From the NCBI GenBank assembly GCA_009836625.1, contig VXVC01000002.1:124001-188000 (forward strand): 64,000 bases of DNA, given 5' to 3'. Below the pieces are notes generated by a model. That model did no database searches, was not told the origin of the DNA, and was given only the letters and a program-made list of their open reading frames with translations. This stretch comes from Holophagales bacterium (GTDB lineage: Bacteria > Acidobacteriota > Thermoanaerobaculia > Multivoradales > Multivoraceae). A program made the position numbers and the translations under genes. Position 1 is the first letter of the stretch, and each line of letters starts with the position of its first letter. Positions 1-8,126 of this stretch are shown here, piece after piece.

Positions 1-121
1 GGACCGGACGGCCTCCAAATCGCTCAGCCTCTGATCGGGATTTGCTGCGCTGCATTCCAGGGCGCAAGCTGCTACCATGCGCCGTTCGGCGGCTCCTCCG
101 AGCCCCACAGGAGGCTCTGGA
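1..121 (+). other. leader before rpmI, no gene recognised
   Basis: No infC end or tRNA is recognisable here. A ribosome binding site for rpmI lies at about 110-115. Ribosomal-protein leaders often fold, but I do not see a clear autoregulatory structure. Confidence 0.4.
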
Positions 122-313
122 ATGCCCAAGCAGAAGACGCACCGTGGAGCGGCCAAGCGCTTCAAGCTCACCGCCAAGGGCAAGGTGAAGCGCAGGCACT
201 CGATGATGAACCATATGCAGACCAAGAAGGCGCAGGGCCGGAAGCGGAAGCTGCGGAAGCAGACCGACGTCGTCGGCGGTTTCGCCAAGGCGATCAGGGG
301 GATGATCCGCTAG
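122..313 (+). CDS. rpmI: 50S ribosomal protein L35
   Basis: This 63-residue, very basic protein has the L35 pattern: an [15 protein letters not shown] start, a KGKVKRR stretch and a KRKLRKQ segment. L35 is a small structural protein of the large ribosomal subunit. I chose the ATG at 122 because it follows an AGGAGG ribosome binding site (about 110-115) and starts exactly at the family N-terminus; an upstream in-frame ATG at 77 would add 15 unrelated residues. rplT follows 28 bases later, the usual pairing. The infC gene that commonly precedes it is not recognisable in the first 120 bases. Confidence 0.96.
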   Translation: MPKQKTHRGAAKRFKLTAKGKVKRRHSMMNHMQTKKAQGRKRKLRKQTDVVGGFAKAIRGMIR

Positions 314-341
314 CTCGCCGGGGCTACGGGGGCATAAGACG

Positions 342-725
342 ATGGCACGAGTAAAACGGGGCAGCCGGCGCGCCCGCCGGCGGAAGAAGATCCTCAAGCA
401 GGCGAAGGGCTACTACGGCGTCAAGTCGAAGGGGCACCGGATAGCCAAGCAGGCGGTCGACCGGTCGCTGGCCTTCTCCTACCGCGACCGGCGGCAGCGT
501 AAGCGCCAGTTCCGGAGCCTCTGGATCGTCCGGATCAACGCCGCCGCGCGTCTGAACGGACTCTCCTACAGCCGGCTGATGTCCGGGCTGCGGCTTGCCG
601 GCATCGAGTTGAACCGGAAGATGCTCGCCGACCTCGCGGTGCGGGATGCCGAGGGATTCGCGGCCGTCGCGACTGCCGCGCGGGGAGCGCTTGAAGCGGG
701 CGCGGGTTCGGCCTCGTCGTCCTGA
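342..725 (+). CDS. rplT: 50S ribosomal protein L20
   Basis: This 127-residue basic protein carries the L20 signature: MARVKRG at the start, [15 protein letters not shown], and the [20 protein letters not shown] core. L20 binds 23S rRNA early in large-subunit assembly. The C-terminal tail after about residue 115 is Ala/Gly/Ser-rich and family-atypical. The stop codon overlaps the ATG of the next gene (725), so translation of the two is probably coupled. The pheS-pheT pair that often follows rplT is absent here. Confidence 0.97.
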   Translation: MARVKRGSRRARRRKKILKQAKGYYGVKSKGHRIAKQAVDRSLAFSYRDRRQRKRQFRSLWIVRINAAARLNGLSYSRLMSGLRLAGIELNRKMLADLAVRDAEGFAAVATAARGALEAGAGSASSS

Positions 726-940
726 TGCCTGAGGGGGCGATCGACGCGGTCGCGCGCCTCGAGGCGGCGATTCAGCGCGCCAAGGAGGCGCTGGCTGCCG
801 AGCGGGAGCGGACGCGGGAGCTGACCACCCAACTCGAAGCGGCCGAGAAGCATGCCGCCGAGGAGCGTGCCGAGATCGGTCAGCGGGTCGAGGCTCTGGC
901 CGAGGGGCTCGAGGAGCTTCTGGCCGACGGCGAGTCCTGA
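725..940 (+). CDS. small coiled-coil protein, ZapB-like
   Basis: This 71-residue protein is predicted almost entirely as one coiled coil: heptad-like Leu/Ala spacing, many Glu, Arg and Ala, no Cys and no membrane segment. Its ATG overlaps the rplT stop, and zapA follows. Size, composition and position next to zapA suggest a ZapB-type division-ring linker, but coiled coils resemble each other by chance and I see no diagnostic motif. Treat the function as a guess from context. Confidence 0.7.
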   Translation: MPEGAIDAVARLEAAIQRAKEALAAERERTRELTTQLEAAEKHAAEERAEIGQRVEALAEGLEELLADGES

Positions 941-950
941 CGGGCACGGC

Positions 951-959
951 TGTTATAGT
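951..959 (+). promoter_or_regulatory. candidate extended -10 promoter upstream of zapA
   Basis: TGTTATAGT is an extended -10 element (TG-N-TATAGT) about 25 bases before the zapA ATG. No convincing -35 box lies at the usual distance, which extended -10 promoters can tolerate. It would let zapA and the downstream RNA be transcribed independently of the ribosomal protein genes. Confidence 0.35.
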
Positions 960-984
960 GCTCCCTCACAGGGGGTGTCGAGAA

Positions 985-1302
985 ATGGCCGAAAGTGAAC
1001 GCCAGGAAGAAGTTGCGGCGACTGTCGCGGTGGAGATCTTTGGCGTTCCCTACTCCCTCCGAGAGGATGGAACGGTCGCTGCGGACCGGCTTCGCGTACT
1101 CGCGGAGAAGGTCGATCGCAAGATGCGGGAGGTTGCTGACCAGGCGCCGAATCTGGAGCCGGATCAGATTGCCATCCTCGCCGCGTTGAATCTCGCCAAC
1201 GAGGCCAACGGGGACGGAGCAGCGGACGACGGGCGCTACCAGGATCTGGTGGAGCGCGTGTCGAGCCTGACCTCCGACCTGGAGGCGGCCCTCGACGCCT
1301 GA
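985..1302 (+). CDS. zapA: cell division protein ZapA
   Basis: This 105-residue protein has the ZapA layout: an N-terminal beta segment (VAVEIFGVPYSLR), a conserved AEKVDRKMREVA helix, an IAILAALNLANE helix, and a C-terminal coiled coil. ZapA cross-links FtsZ filaments at the division ring. I chose the ATG at 985, nine codons inside the longest frame, because it matches the family start. The region after it folds like 6S RNA, and zapA-6S RNA neighbourhoods are known in several phyla. Confidence 0.85.
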   Translation: MAESERQEEVAATVAVEIFGVPYSLREDGTVAADRLRVLAEKVDRKMREVADQAPNLEPDQIAILAALNLANEANGDGAADDGRYQDLVERVSSLTSDLEAALDA

Positions 1303-1330
1303 CTGTTGCTGAAAGGAACCTTGACTTGCA

Positions 1331-1512
1331 TCCCCTGCGCGGTTCGTGATGAAAGCCGTGGTTGGAACCATCGCTCTTGTTAAGGGAGTCCTTCAACTGC
1401 TCGCCTGTGCCAGCCCCGCTCGAACGGGGACGCTGACGGCGGGTGGCGCGGACACCCACTTGGTCCCGCTCTGGTTCTGTGTCGGGGCGCGTTCACACGG
1501 CCCCGCGGGGGA
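1331..1512 (+). ncRNA. ssrS: candidate 6S RNA (ssrS)
   Basis: The 236-base gap between zapA and rny can fold into one long rod. By eye, 1331-1342 pairs with 1501-1512 (one mismatch), 1356-1360 with 1496-1500, 1364-1370 with 1472-1478, and 1384-1387 with 1464-1467. An open bubble around 1371-1383 is followed by apical hairpins at 1411-1435 and 1441-1457. A rod of about 180 bases with a central bubble is the 6S RNA shape, a promoter mimic that binds housekeeping RNA polymerase. Position after zapA supports it. Ends and strand are approximate; no covariance search was possible. Confidence 0.5.
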
Positions 1513-1538
1513 TGCCCTTCTGCCCGGATTGAGGGCCG

Positions 1539-3107
1539 ATGACCGAAACCACACTCATCGCCGCGGGTATAGCAGCGGCGACGCTGGCGGCTGCCTGGCT
1601 GGTTTGGAGCCTTGTCGGACGGCGTAGCGCGGCGAAGTTGATCGAAGAGGCGAGGCGCCAGGCCAGGGGCCTCGTCGAAGAGACCGAGCGCGACTGCGCG
1701 GCCAAGCGCCGGGAACAGGAGCTGGCGGCGAAGGAGGAGTTGCTGACGCTTCGCGCCGAGTTCGAGCGCTCGACGGCGGAGCAGCGCCGGGCGATGGAGG
1801 AGCGTGAGCGGAAGCTGAACGAACGCCGCGCGAGCTCCCGCGAAAAGGCGGCCGCGCTCGAGTCGCTCGAGCAGGAACTGAACGGACGGCAGCGTGCGCT
1901 CGGGGAGGCCGAAGACCGCCTGGAGGTTGAACAGGCCGAGGTCGGAGAACGGCTGGGGGAGGTTCGCCGGCAACTCGAGCGGGTGTCCGGACTGACCGTG
2001 CAGCAGGCGCGCGAGGAGCTGAGCCACAGTCTCGAACACGAGGTGCGCATGGAGTCGGCGCACCTGGCGAAGCGGATCGAGGACGAGGCCCGTGAGTCGG
2101 CGCAGCGCGAGGCGCAGCGGATCATCAGCCTGGCCGTCGAGCGTTCGGCGTCCGACTACGTCTCGGAGACGACGGTCTCGGTGGTCATGCTGCCGAACGA
2201 CGAAATGAAAGGGCGGATCATCGGCCGCGAAGGGAGGAACATCCGCGCCCTGGAGCTGATCACCGGCGTCGACCTGATCGTCGACGACACGCCGGAGGCG
2301 GTCATTCTCTCCGGCTTCGACCCGTTCCGGCGGGAGATCGCGCGCGTCACGCTGGAACGCCTGATCGCCGATGGTCGCATCCACCCGGCCCGCATCGAGG
2401 AGGTGGCGGCCAAGGTCAAGTCGGAGTTCGAGGACCGGGTGCAGCGCGAGGGCAGCGAGGCCCTGCTGGAGCTGAACCTGTCCGGTCTTCACCCCGAGTT
2501 GGTCACGCTGCTGGGCCGGCTCCGGTTCCGCACCTCCTACGGCCAGAACGTCCTCCAGCACAGCAAGGAGGTCGCCTTCCTGGCCGGCGCCATGGCGGGC
2601 GAGTTGAAGGTCGACGTCCACGTCGCAAAGCGCGCCGGCCTGGTTCACGACATCGGCAAGGCGGTGGACCGCGAGATCGACGGCACGCACCTGGAGATCG
2701 GCATCGACCTGCTCCGTCGCTACGGCGAGAGCGAGGAGGTGGTGCACGCGATGGCCTGTCACCACGGCGACTACGATCCGGAGACGGTCGAAGCGGTTCT
2801 CGTGACCGCCGCCGACGCGGTGTCCGCCGCCCGTCCCGGCGCCCGGCGGGAGATCCTCGAGAACTACATGAAGCGCCTCAAGAAGCTCGAGGACCTGGCT
2901 TCGAAGTTCAAGGGCGTTCAGAAGAGCTATGCGATCCAGGCCGGCCGTGAAGTGCGGGTCATCGTCGACTGCAAGGAGATCAGCGACGAGCAGGCCGTGT
3001 GGCTGAGCCGTGACGTGGCGCGCAAGATCGAGAGCGAACTCACGTATCCGGGCCAGATCAAGGTCACCGTGATCCGGGAGTCGCGGTCGATCGAGTACGC
3101 GCGCTGA
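1539..3107 (+). CDS. rny: ribonuclease Y
   Basis: This 522-residue endoribonuclease starts mRNA decay at the membrane. It shows the full RNase Y order: an N-terminal membrane anchor (residues 4-27), a long Glu/Arg-rich coiled coil (about 33-200), a KH domain (about 215-280, GRIIGREGRNIRALE), and an HD domain with LVHDIGKA near residues 368-375 and a second metal-binding segment ACHHGDY. Length matches the family (about 510-520). The ATG at 1539 puts the anchor at the very start. The ymdB-like gene follows 10 bases on, a common pairing. Confidence 0.96.
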   Translation: MTETTLIAAGIAAATLAAAWLVWSLVGRRSAAKLIEEARRQARGLVEETERDCAAKRREQELAAKEELLTLRAEFERSTAEQRRAMEERERKLNERRASSREKAAALESLEQELNGRQRALGEAEDRLEVEQAEVGERLGEVRRQLERVSGLTVQQAREELSHSLEHEVRMESAHLAKRIEDEARESAQREAQRIISLAVERSASDYVSETTVSVVMLPNDEMKGRIIGREGRNIRALELITGVDLIVDDTPEAVILSGFDPFRREIARVTLERLIADGRIHPARIEEVAAKVKSEFEDRVQREGSEALLELNLSGLHPELVTLLGRLRFRTSYGQNVLQHSKEVAFLAGAMAGELKVDVHVAKRAGLVHDIGKAVDREIDGTHLEIGIDLLRRYGESEEVVHAMACHHGDYDPETVEAVLVTAADAVSAARPGARREILENYMKRLKKLEDLASKFKGVQKSYAIQAGREVRVIVDCKEISDEQAVWLSRDVARKIESELTYPGQIKVTVIRESRSIEYAR

Positions 3108-3117
3108 GAGAGTCCGG

Positions 3118-3903
3118 ATGGCACGGTTCCTCTTCGTCGGCGACGTGGTCGGCAAGCCGGGGCGGCGAGCGCTGTCCCGGCTGCTGCCGGAGTTGATCGA
3201 CCGCCACCGGGTCGACGCGGCCGTCGTCAACGTCGAGAACGCGGCCGGCGGCAGTGGCGTGACGCCCGGGGTGCTCAAGGAGCTCTCGGACCTGCCGATC
3301 GACTGCATGACGACTGGAAACCACGCCTGGGCCAAGCGGGAGGGCGTGCCGCTCTACGACCGGATCCCGAACCTGCTGCGGCCCGCGAACTACCCGGAGG
3401 GGAACCCCGGAACGGGGATCTTCGTCGGCGAGCTGCCGGTGGGGACGCCGTACGCGGTGATCAACCTGGAAGGTCAGACCTTCATGAAACCGCTGCCATC
3501 GCCGTTCGCCGCCGCCGACTCCATCCTGGCCGGCCTGGACCCGGCGATCCGCATCGTGCTTGTCGACTTCCACGCCGAAGCGACGAGCGAGAAGCAGGCG
3601 TTCGCGTACCACCTGGACGGCAGGGTGACCGCGGTGCTTGGCACCCACACCCACGTGCCTACCGCCGATGCCCGCGTCCTGCCGCAGGGAACGGCCCTGG
3701 TGACGGACGTCGGCATGACCGGTCCCTACGACTCGGTGATCGGCGTGCGGGCCGACCGGGCGCTCAAGCGCTTTCTCCTGAACACGCCCGCCGGCTTCGA
3801 GGTCGCCAAACGGGATGTCCGTCTGGCGGCCGCCCTCGTCGACGCGGACGAGGCAAGCGGCAGGGCCTCGAGGATCGAGTCCCTGCTGCTCCCGGTCGAC
3901 TGA
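3118..3903 (+). CDS. YmdB-like metallophosphoesterase (TIGR00282 type)
   Basis: This 261-residue calcineurin-like phosphoesterase belongs to the YmdB group, known to hydrolyse 2',3'-cyclic nucleotides. Metal-ligand motifs are visible: FVGDVVGKPGRR (Asp), NVENAAGG (Glu/Asn), TTGNHAW (Asn-His), VDFHAEATSEK and GTHTHVPTADARVLP. Length is normal. It lies 10 bases after rny on the same strand, as in many Gram-positive and acidobacterial genomes, suggesting a shared role in RNA turnover. Confidence 0.9.
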   Translation: MARFLFVGDVVGKPGRRALSRLLPELIDRHRVDAAVVNVENAAGGSGVTPGVLKELSDLPIDCMTTGNHAWAKREGVPLYDRIPNLLRPANYPEGNPGTGIFVGELPVGTPYAVINLEGQTFMKPLPSPFAAADSILAGLDPAIRIVLVDFHAEATSEKQAFAYHLDGRVTAVLGTHTHVPTADARVLPQGTALVTDVGMTGPYDSVIGVRADRALKRFLLNTPAGFEVAKRDVRLAAALVDADEASGRASRIESLLLPVD

Positions 3904-3921
3904 CGCGGCCGCGGCGACCTG

Positions 3922-4794
3922 CTACTTCGCGGTTCCGGGCTCGAGCTCGGTCAGGCCCCGCCAGGTGCTCTTGCTGTCGTCGAAGGACGGCAGCGGCGGC
4001 TCGATGCCGCGCCGCTGGTTCACGCGCCAGGACCACACGTAGGACCACTTGAGGTAAGTGCCGTAGGCCTGGAGCAGGCAGAACACGAGACCGCGCATGC
4101 CGTCGAGAACGCCGAGCTGCAGGCCGTACGTGCGCAGGAAGCGCCACAGTGAGCGCCCCAGGACCTCGGCCGGGCCGGACCGGCGACCGTCTCGCCAGAG
4201 CTGGGCCGCTCCCCACCAGCTGTAGCGCTGGATCCTCCGGGAGTAGGAGAGCAGGTCGTCGACCATGAAGTGGTCCATGGGACACCGGAGCACCGGCGCC
4301 GGCGTCCGGGTCCACATGTCGGCGTGGACGCGCCGGTTCGGGTACCGGCCCGCGTCGCGGCGCAGCAGCCGGACGACGCGGTCGTGCTGCCAGCCGGAGA
4401 AGCGGATGACCCGGTCCAGGAAGAACACGCGGCGCTTGATCGTGTACGCGTCGTGGGCCGGCTCTCCGTTGCGGAACAGCGCCGTGATTTCCGCTCGGAG
4501 TTCGGGCGTGCAGCGCTCGTCGGCGTCGAGAATCAACACCCACTCGTTCCGCGTCTGGTCCATGGCCCAGTTCTTCTGCGACGCGGAACCGTAGTAGGTG
4601 CGCTGAACGAAGCGGGCGCGCTCGCACTGGCGCACGATCTCGGGAGTGCGGTCGGTGGAGAAGGAGTCGACGACGAGCACTTCGTCGCACCAGTCGAGGG
4701 ACGCCAGGCAGTCTGCGATGTGGCGTTCCTCGTTGTAGGTGGTCACCAGGGCCGAAATCGGCGGCCGGGACGCGTCCTTCGGCGCTTCGTCCAC
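3922..4794 (-). CDS. family 2 glycosyltransferase, WaaE/KdtX-like
   Basis: This 290-residue protein has a GT-A fold: ISALVTTYNEERHIADCL at the N-terminus, EVLVVDSFSTDRTPEI, and the metal-binding motif ILDADERC (DAD) near residues 90-95. The Q-K-N-W stretch before the DAD motif and the HADMW segment near residue 160 resemble WaaE-type transferases that add hexose to lipopolysaccharide inner core. A hydrophobic C-terminal part (about 225-260) may contact the membrane. It is divergently arranged with a PagL-like gene, suggesting outer-membrane lipid work; the sugar is unknown. Confidence 0.8.
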   Translation of the reverse strand: MDEAPKDASRPPISALVTTYNEERHIADCLASLDWCDEVLVVDSFSTDRTPEIVRQCERARFVQRTYYGSASQKNWAMDQTRNEWVLILDADERCTPELRAEITALFRNGEPAHDAYTIKRRVFFLDRVIRFSGWQHDRVVRLLRRDAGRYPNRRVHADMWTRTPAPVLRCPMDHFMVDDLLSYSRRIQRYSWWGAAQLWRDGRRSGPAEVLGRSLWRFLRTYGLQLGVLDGMRGLVFCLLQAYGTYLKWSYVWSWRVNQRRGIEPPLPSFDDSKSTWRGLTELEPGTAK

Positions 4795-4828
4795 GTGCGC
4801 ATTGTATGCGGAGGTAGGCTACGCGGCC

Positions 4829-5392
4829 GTGCGCTACCGAGGTCTGCGCAACGTAGCGCGCGTTCTGCTGTTTTCGGGATGGCTGCCGTCGTTGGGGCTG
4901 CTGGCGTTGTCGGGAAGCGTGGCGGCCCCGGCCGCTTTCGCTTGCAACGCGGCCGCCGAGCACGCCGGCCCCAGTCGCGCCGACGAGTCCGGTCTGATCG
5001 TCAGCACCGGAGTGACCGACTTCGGCAAGGACCATGAGACCGTCGAGGTCGGAATCGAGCACCGCTTCGCCACCGACTGGTGCCTGGGCCTGGGTCCCCA
5101 TGTCGGCGCTTTCGTGACCTCCGACGAGTCCTTTTACCTCTACGCAGGCACCGACAAGCGGATCAACCTCGGGCGTTCCTGGTTCATCGAGTCGGGTACC
5201 TCCGTGGGTTTCTACGAAGCGGGGGACGGCAAGGACATCGGCGGCGAGCTCGAGTTCCGCACCGGAATCGCGGTCGGGCGGCGGCTTCGGAACGGATCGC
5301 GGGTGAGCTTCGGCTTCTTCCATATGTCCAACTCGTCCTACTATCGTCGCAACCCGGGAATGAACTCCCTCCTTCTTCGCTGGTCGAGGTAA
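4829..5392 (+). CDS. outer-membrane lipid A deacylase (PagL)-like protein
   Basis: I chose the GTG at 4829 because GGAGGT precedes it and it gives a clean signal peptide (LLFSGWLPSLGLLALSGSVAAPAAFA). The mature part of about 150 residues alternates polar and aromatic residues like a small beta barrel. It contains the H-x-S-N motif near residues 165-168 followed by NPGMN, as in the PagL/acyloxyacyl-hydrolase-like family. That family removes the 3-O acyl chain of lipid A. The Glu expected shortly after the His-Ser pair is not obvious, so activity is uncertain. The longer frame from 4739 would overlap the divergent gene. Confidence 0.65.
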   Translation: MRYRGLRNVARVLLFSGWLPSLGLLALSGSVAAPAAFACNAAAEHAGPSRADESGLIVSTGVTDFGKDHETVEVGIEHRFATDWCLGLGPHVGAFVTSDESFYLYAGTDKRINLGRSWFIESGTSVGFYEAGDGKDIGGELEFRTGIAVGRRLRNGSRVSFGFFHMSNSSYYRRNPGMNSLLLRWSR

Positions 5393-5406
5393 GGCGTAAT
5401 CCGTAG

Positions 5407-5664
5407 ATGCCCATAGATCCGGAACTGCTCGAACTCCTGGTGTGCCCCAAGTCGAAGGGGCCGCTTCAACTCGTGCCGCTGCCGGCGGAAGTGTGCGGAC
5501 GGCTCGTCGCCCGCTACCGGGAGCACTTCGGCGAGGAGGAGCCCGAGGTCTCCGAGGGGCTCTGGTGCCCGGAATCCGGTCTCGTCTATCCGATCGTGAG
5601 CGACGTGCCGGTCATGCTGGTGGCCGAGGCTCTGCCGGCGCCCGAGGTGCTGCCGGACGCGTGA
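5407..5664 (+). CDS. Trm112-family small protein
   Basis: This 85-residue protein starts with the family motif P-E-L-L-E-L-L-V-C-P-K-S-K-G-P-L and has the second half LWCPESGLVYPIVSDVPVML, typical of Trm112/YcaR proteins. Eukaryotic Trm112 activates methyltransferases; bacterial members are poorly characterised. The zinc site is reduced here (one Cys per half). The stop overlaps the GTG of the next gene. Confidence 0.85.
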   Translation: MPIDPELLELLVCPKSKGPLQLVPLPAEVCGRLVARYREHFGEEEPEVSEGLWCPESGLVYPIVSDVPVMLVAEALPAPEVLPDA

Positions 5665-6554
5665 ACGACTTTCCCTCCTTCCTGTCCGCCCTCAGACCGG
5701 AGGTCGACGAGGCGCTGGACCGGCTGCTGCCGGGCGCGGAAACCGAGCCGGCGGAAATCCACGAGGCGATGCGGTACAGCGTGTTCGCGGGCGGAAAGCG
5801 GGTCCGGCCGGCCCTGGTTGTTCTGGCCGGCGAAGCCTGGGGAGGGGCCCGCGAGGACCTGCTGGTGGGCGGAGCGGCGCTCGAGATGGTCCACACGTTC
5901 AGCCTGATCCATGACGATCTGCCCGCCCTGGACGACGACGATCTGCGGCGGGGGAGGCCGACCCTGCACCGCGCGCGGGGAGAGGCGATGGCGGTGCTCG
6001 CCGGCGACGCGCTGCTGAACCGGGCCTACGAGGTCCTGAGCCGCGAACCGGCCTCGGCGCCGCCCGAACGGCGGTTGCAGGCGGTCCGCCTGGTGGCGGA
6101 CGCGGTCGGAACGGCGGGGATGATCGGCGGCCAGGTCTTCGATCTCCAGCACGAGGGCGGGGTGCGCGGGTCTGACGCCGAATCGCTCGAACGGATCCAC
6201 CGTCTGAAGACGGGAGCCCTGATCGAGGCGAGCACGCGGCTCGGCGGGGTCTACGCGGGGGCGGGATCCGAGGGGATCGAGCAGGCCGGCCGGATCGGCG
6301 CCGAACTGGGCCTTCTGTTTCAGATCGGCGACGACATCCTGGACGAGGTCGGCAGCTCGGAGGAACTAGGCAAGACGCCCGGCAAGGACCGCCAGGCCGG
6401 GAAGCTGACGTATCCGGGCCTGTTCGGTCTCGAGGGCAGCCGCAAGAAGGCGCTGCAGGCGGCGGACCGTTGCCTGGGACTGATCGAGGGGTTGCCCTCC
6501 GGGCGCGAGCTGTTCAGGGCCCTGGTCGCCTTTCTGGTCCATCGCGGCTCGTGA
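5661..6554 (+). CDS. ispA: polyprenyl (farnesyl/geranylgeranyl) diphosphate synthase
   Basis: This 297-residue trans-isoprenyl diphosphate synthase joins isopentenyl diphosphate to allylic diphosphates for quinone and undecaprenyl precursors. It has GGKRVRP, the first Asp-rich motif DDLPALDDDDLRRGRPT (residues about 88-104), GDALLN, GGQ, LKT and the second Asp-rich motif GDDILDE. The GTG at 5661 overlaps the preceding stop. The tlyA-like gene starts in its stop codon, giving the common ispA-tlyA-nadK order, though dxs is missing. Chain length cannot be told from sequence alone. Confidence 0.93.
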   Translation: MNDFPSFLSALRPEVDEALDRLLPGAETEPAEIHEAMRYSVFAGGKRVRPALVVLAGEAWGGAREDLLVGGAALEMVHTFSLIHDDLPALDDDDLRRGRPTLHRARGEAMAVLAGDALLNRAYEVLSREPASAPPERRLQAVRLVADAVGTAGMIGGQVFDLQHEGGVRGSDAESLERIHRLKTGALIEASTRLGGVYAGAGSEGIEQAGRIGAELGLLFQIGDDILDEVGSSEELGKTPGKDRQAGKLTYPGLFGLEGSRKKALQAADRCLGLIEGLPSGRELFRALVAFLVHRGS

Positions 6555-7279
6555 GGCAGCGGCTCGATCAACTGCTGGTCGAGCGTGGGCTGTTCACGAG
6601 CCGGGAGCAGGCGAAGCGAGCCGTGATGGCGGGCTGGATCCGGGTCGACGGAGAGCGCCGCGACAAGCCGGGGACCGCGGTGCACGCCGCTGCCGCGATC
6701 GAGGTGCGGGGCCGCGTGGAGCCCTACGTCTCGCGGGGCGGCCGCAAGCTCGAGCAGGCGCTGGGCGCGTTCGACGTGGACCCGACAGACGCCGTCTGCC
6801 TCGACGTCGGCGCCTCGACCGGGGGGTTCACGGACTGCCTGCTTGCGCATGGAGCGGCACGGGTCTACGCCGTGGACGTCGGCTACGGCCAGCTCGACGC
6901 GGGTCTGCGAAACGACGCCCGGGTGGTGGTCATGGAGCGGGTCAACGCTCGTCACCTGCCATCGGACGCCCTGCCCGAGCGCTGCCGGATCGCCACCGTC
7001 GACGTCTCCTTCATCTCGGTGGTCAAGGTGGCGCCGGCGCTGCTTCCGCACCTCGCCGCCGGCGCCGACCTGCTGGTCCTGATCAAGCCCCAGTTCGAGG
7101 TCGGACGGCGTCAGGTCGGCAAGGGCGGCGTGGTGCGGGACAATGAACTGCGGCGGGAGATCGCCTCCCGGCGCATCGCCGAACTCGGCGCGCTGGGTCT
7201 CGAGTTCAGAGCCTCGGTAGACTGCGACCTCCGGGGACCGGCAGGCAACCGCGAGATCTTCGCTCACTTCAGGACATGA
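6551..7279 (+). CDS. tlyA: TlyA-family rRNA 2'-O-methyltransferase / hemolysin-like
   Basis: This 242-residue protein has an S4 RNA-binding domain (residues 2-60, RLDQLLVERGLFTSREQAKR) followed by an FtsJ-like methyltransferase domain: PYVSRGGRKLEQAL, CLDVGASTGGFTDCLL for SAM binding, and LIKPQFEVGR. TlyA methylates ribose in 16S and 23S rRNA in actinobacteria. The GTG at 6551 overlaps the stop of the synthase gene. The NAD kinase gene follows within five bases. Confidence 0.92.
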   Translation: MRQRLDQLLVERGLFTSREQAKRAVMAGWIRVDGERRDKPGTAVHAAAAIEVRGRVEPYVSRGGRKLEQALGAFDVDPTDAVCLDVGASTGGFTDCLLAHGAARVYAVDVGYGQLDAGLRNDARVVVMERVNARHLPSDALPERCRIATVDVSFISVVKVAPALLPHLAAGADLLVLIKPQFEVGRRQVGKGGVVRDNELRREIASRRIAELGALGLEFRASVDCDLRGPAGNREIFAHFRT

Positions 7280-7283
7280 GGTC

Positions 7284-8087
7284 GTGACCAGGATCCACGA
7301 AGTGGCGGTCGTCGCCAAGCCGGAGAGCGGGCAGGCGGCCGCCACCGCCGCCGATGTCGAGAGCTGGCTTCGCGAGCGCGGCGTCGAACTGGGCGACGTC
7401 GACGCCCCGGGTCTGGGGCTGATCGTCGTCCTCGGCGGGGACGGCACGCTGCTGTCGGTGGCGCGCAGCCGGCCCGGCGTGCCGATCGTGGGCGTCAATC
7501 TCGGCAGCCTCGGCTACCTGGCCGAGATCGGTCTCGACCGACTGTACGCGAACCTCGGCGCCATCCTCGAGGGACGGTTCGAGGTCGAAGAGAGGCTGCT
7601 CCTGGACGTCGAGCTGCGGCACGCGGCGGGCGGCGTCAAGCACTACCGCGCGCTCAACGACGCGGTCGTGCACAAGAGCGCTCTGGCGCGGATGATCGAT
7701 CTGGCGGTCGAGATCGACGGTGATCCCGTGGCCCGTTACCGGGCGGACGGCCTGATCGTCTCGACGCCGACCGGCTCGACGGCGTACAGCCTGTCGGCCG
7801 GAGGGCCGATCCTCTACCCGACGCTACCGGTCGCGTTGCTGACGCCGATCTCGCCCCACACCCTGTCTATGCGGCCGATCGTGGTGCCGGAGCGGAGCAC
7901 GATCGCGATGACCCTGGGCAGCCTGGACGAGGAGGTGTACCTCACGCTGGACGGCCAGGAGGGCGCCCGGCTCCATGGCGGCGACCGGGTGGTCGTGACC
8001 GCCTCCGAGTCGAGGGCGCTGCTCGCCAGGGTCGACGGCCAGACCCACTACGACGCCCTGCGCAGCAAGCTCCGCTGGGGCGAGTGA
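7284..8087 (+). CDS. nadK: NAD kinase
   Basis: This 267-residue enzyme phosphorylates NAD to NADP. It has the GGDGTLL motif (residues about 51-57), the [10 protein letters not shown] segment, LNDAVVHK, and the conserved substrate loop [24 protein letters not shown]. Start is the GTG at 7284, four bases after the tlyA stop. Length is usual for bacterial NadK. Confidence 0.96.
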   Translation: MTRIHEVAVVAKPESGQAAATAADVESWLRERGVELGDVDAPGLGLIVVLGGDGTLLSVARSRPGVPIVGVNLGSLGYLAEIGLDRLYANLGAILEGRFEVEERLLLDVELRHAAGGVKHYRALNDAVVHKSALARMIDLAVEIDGDPVARYRADGLIVSTPTGSTAYSLSAGGPILYPTLPVALLTPISPHTLSMRPIVVPERSTIAMTLGSLDEEVYLTLDGQEGARLHGGDRVVVTASESRALLARVDGQTHYDALRSKLRWGE

Positions 8088-8126
8088 CGCCCGCGGTTGC
8101 GCCTCCCGCTGGTACGATCGGCAGTC

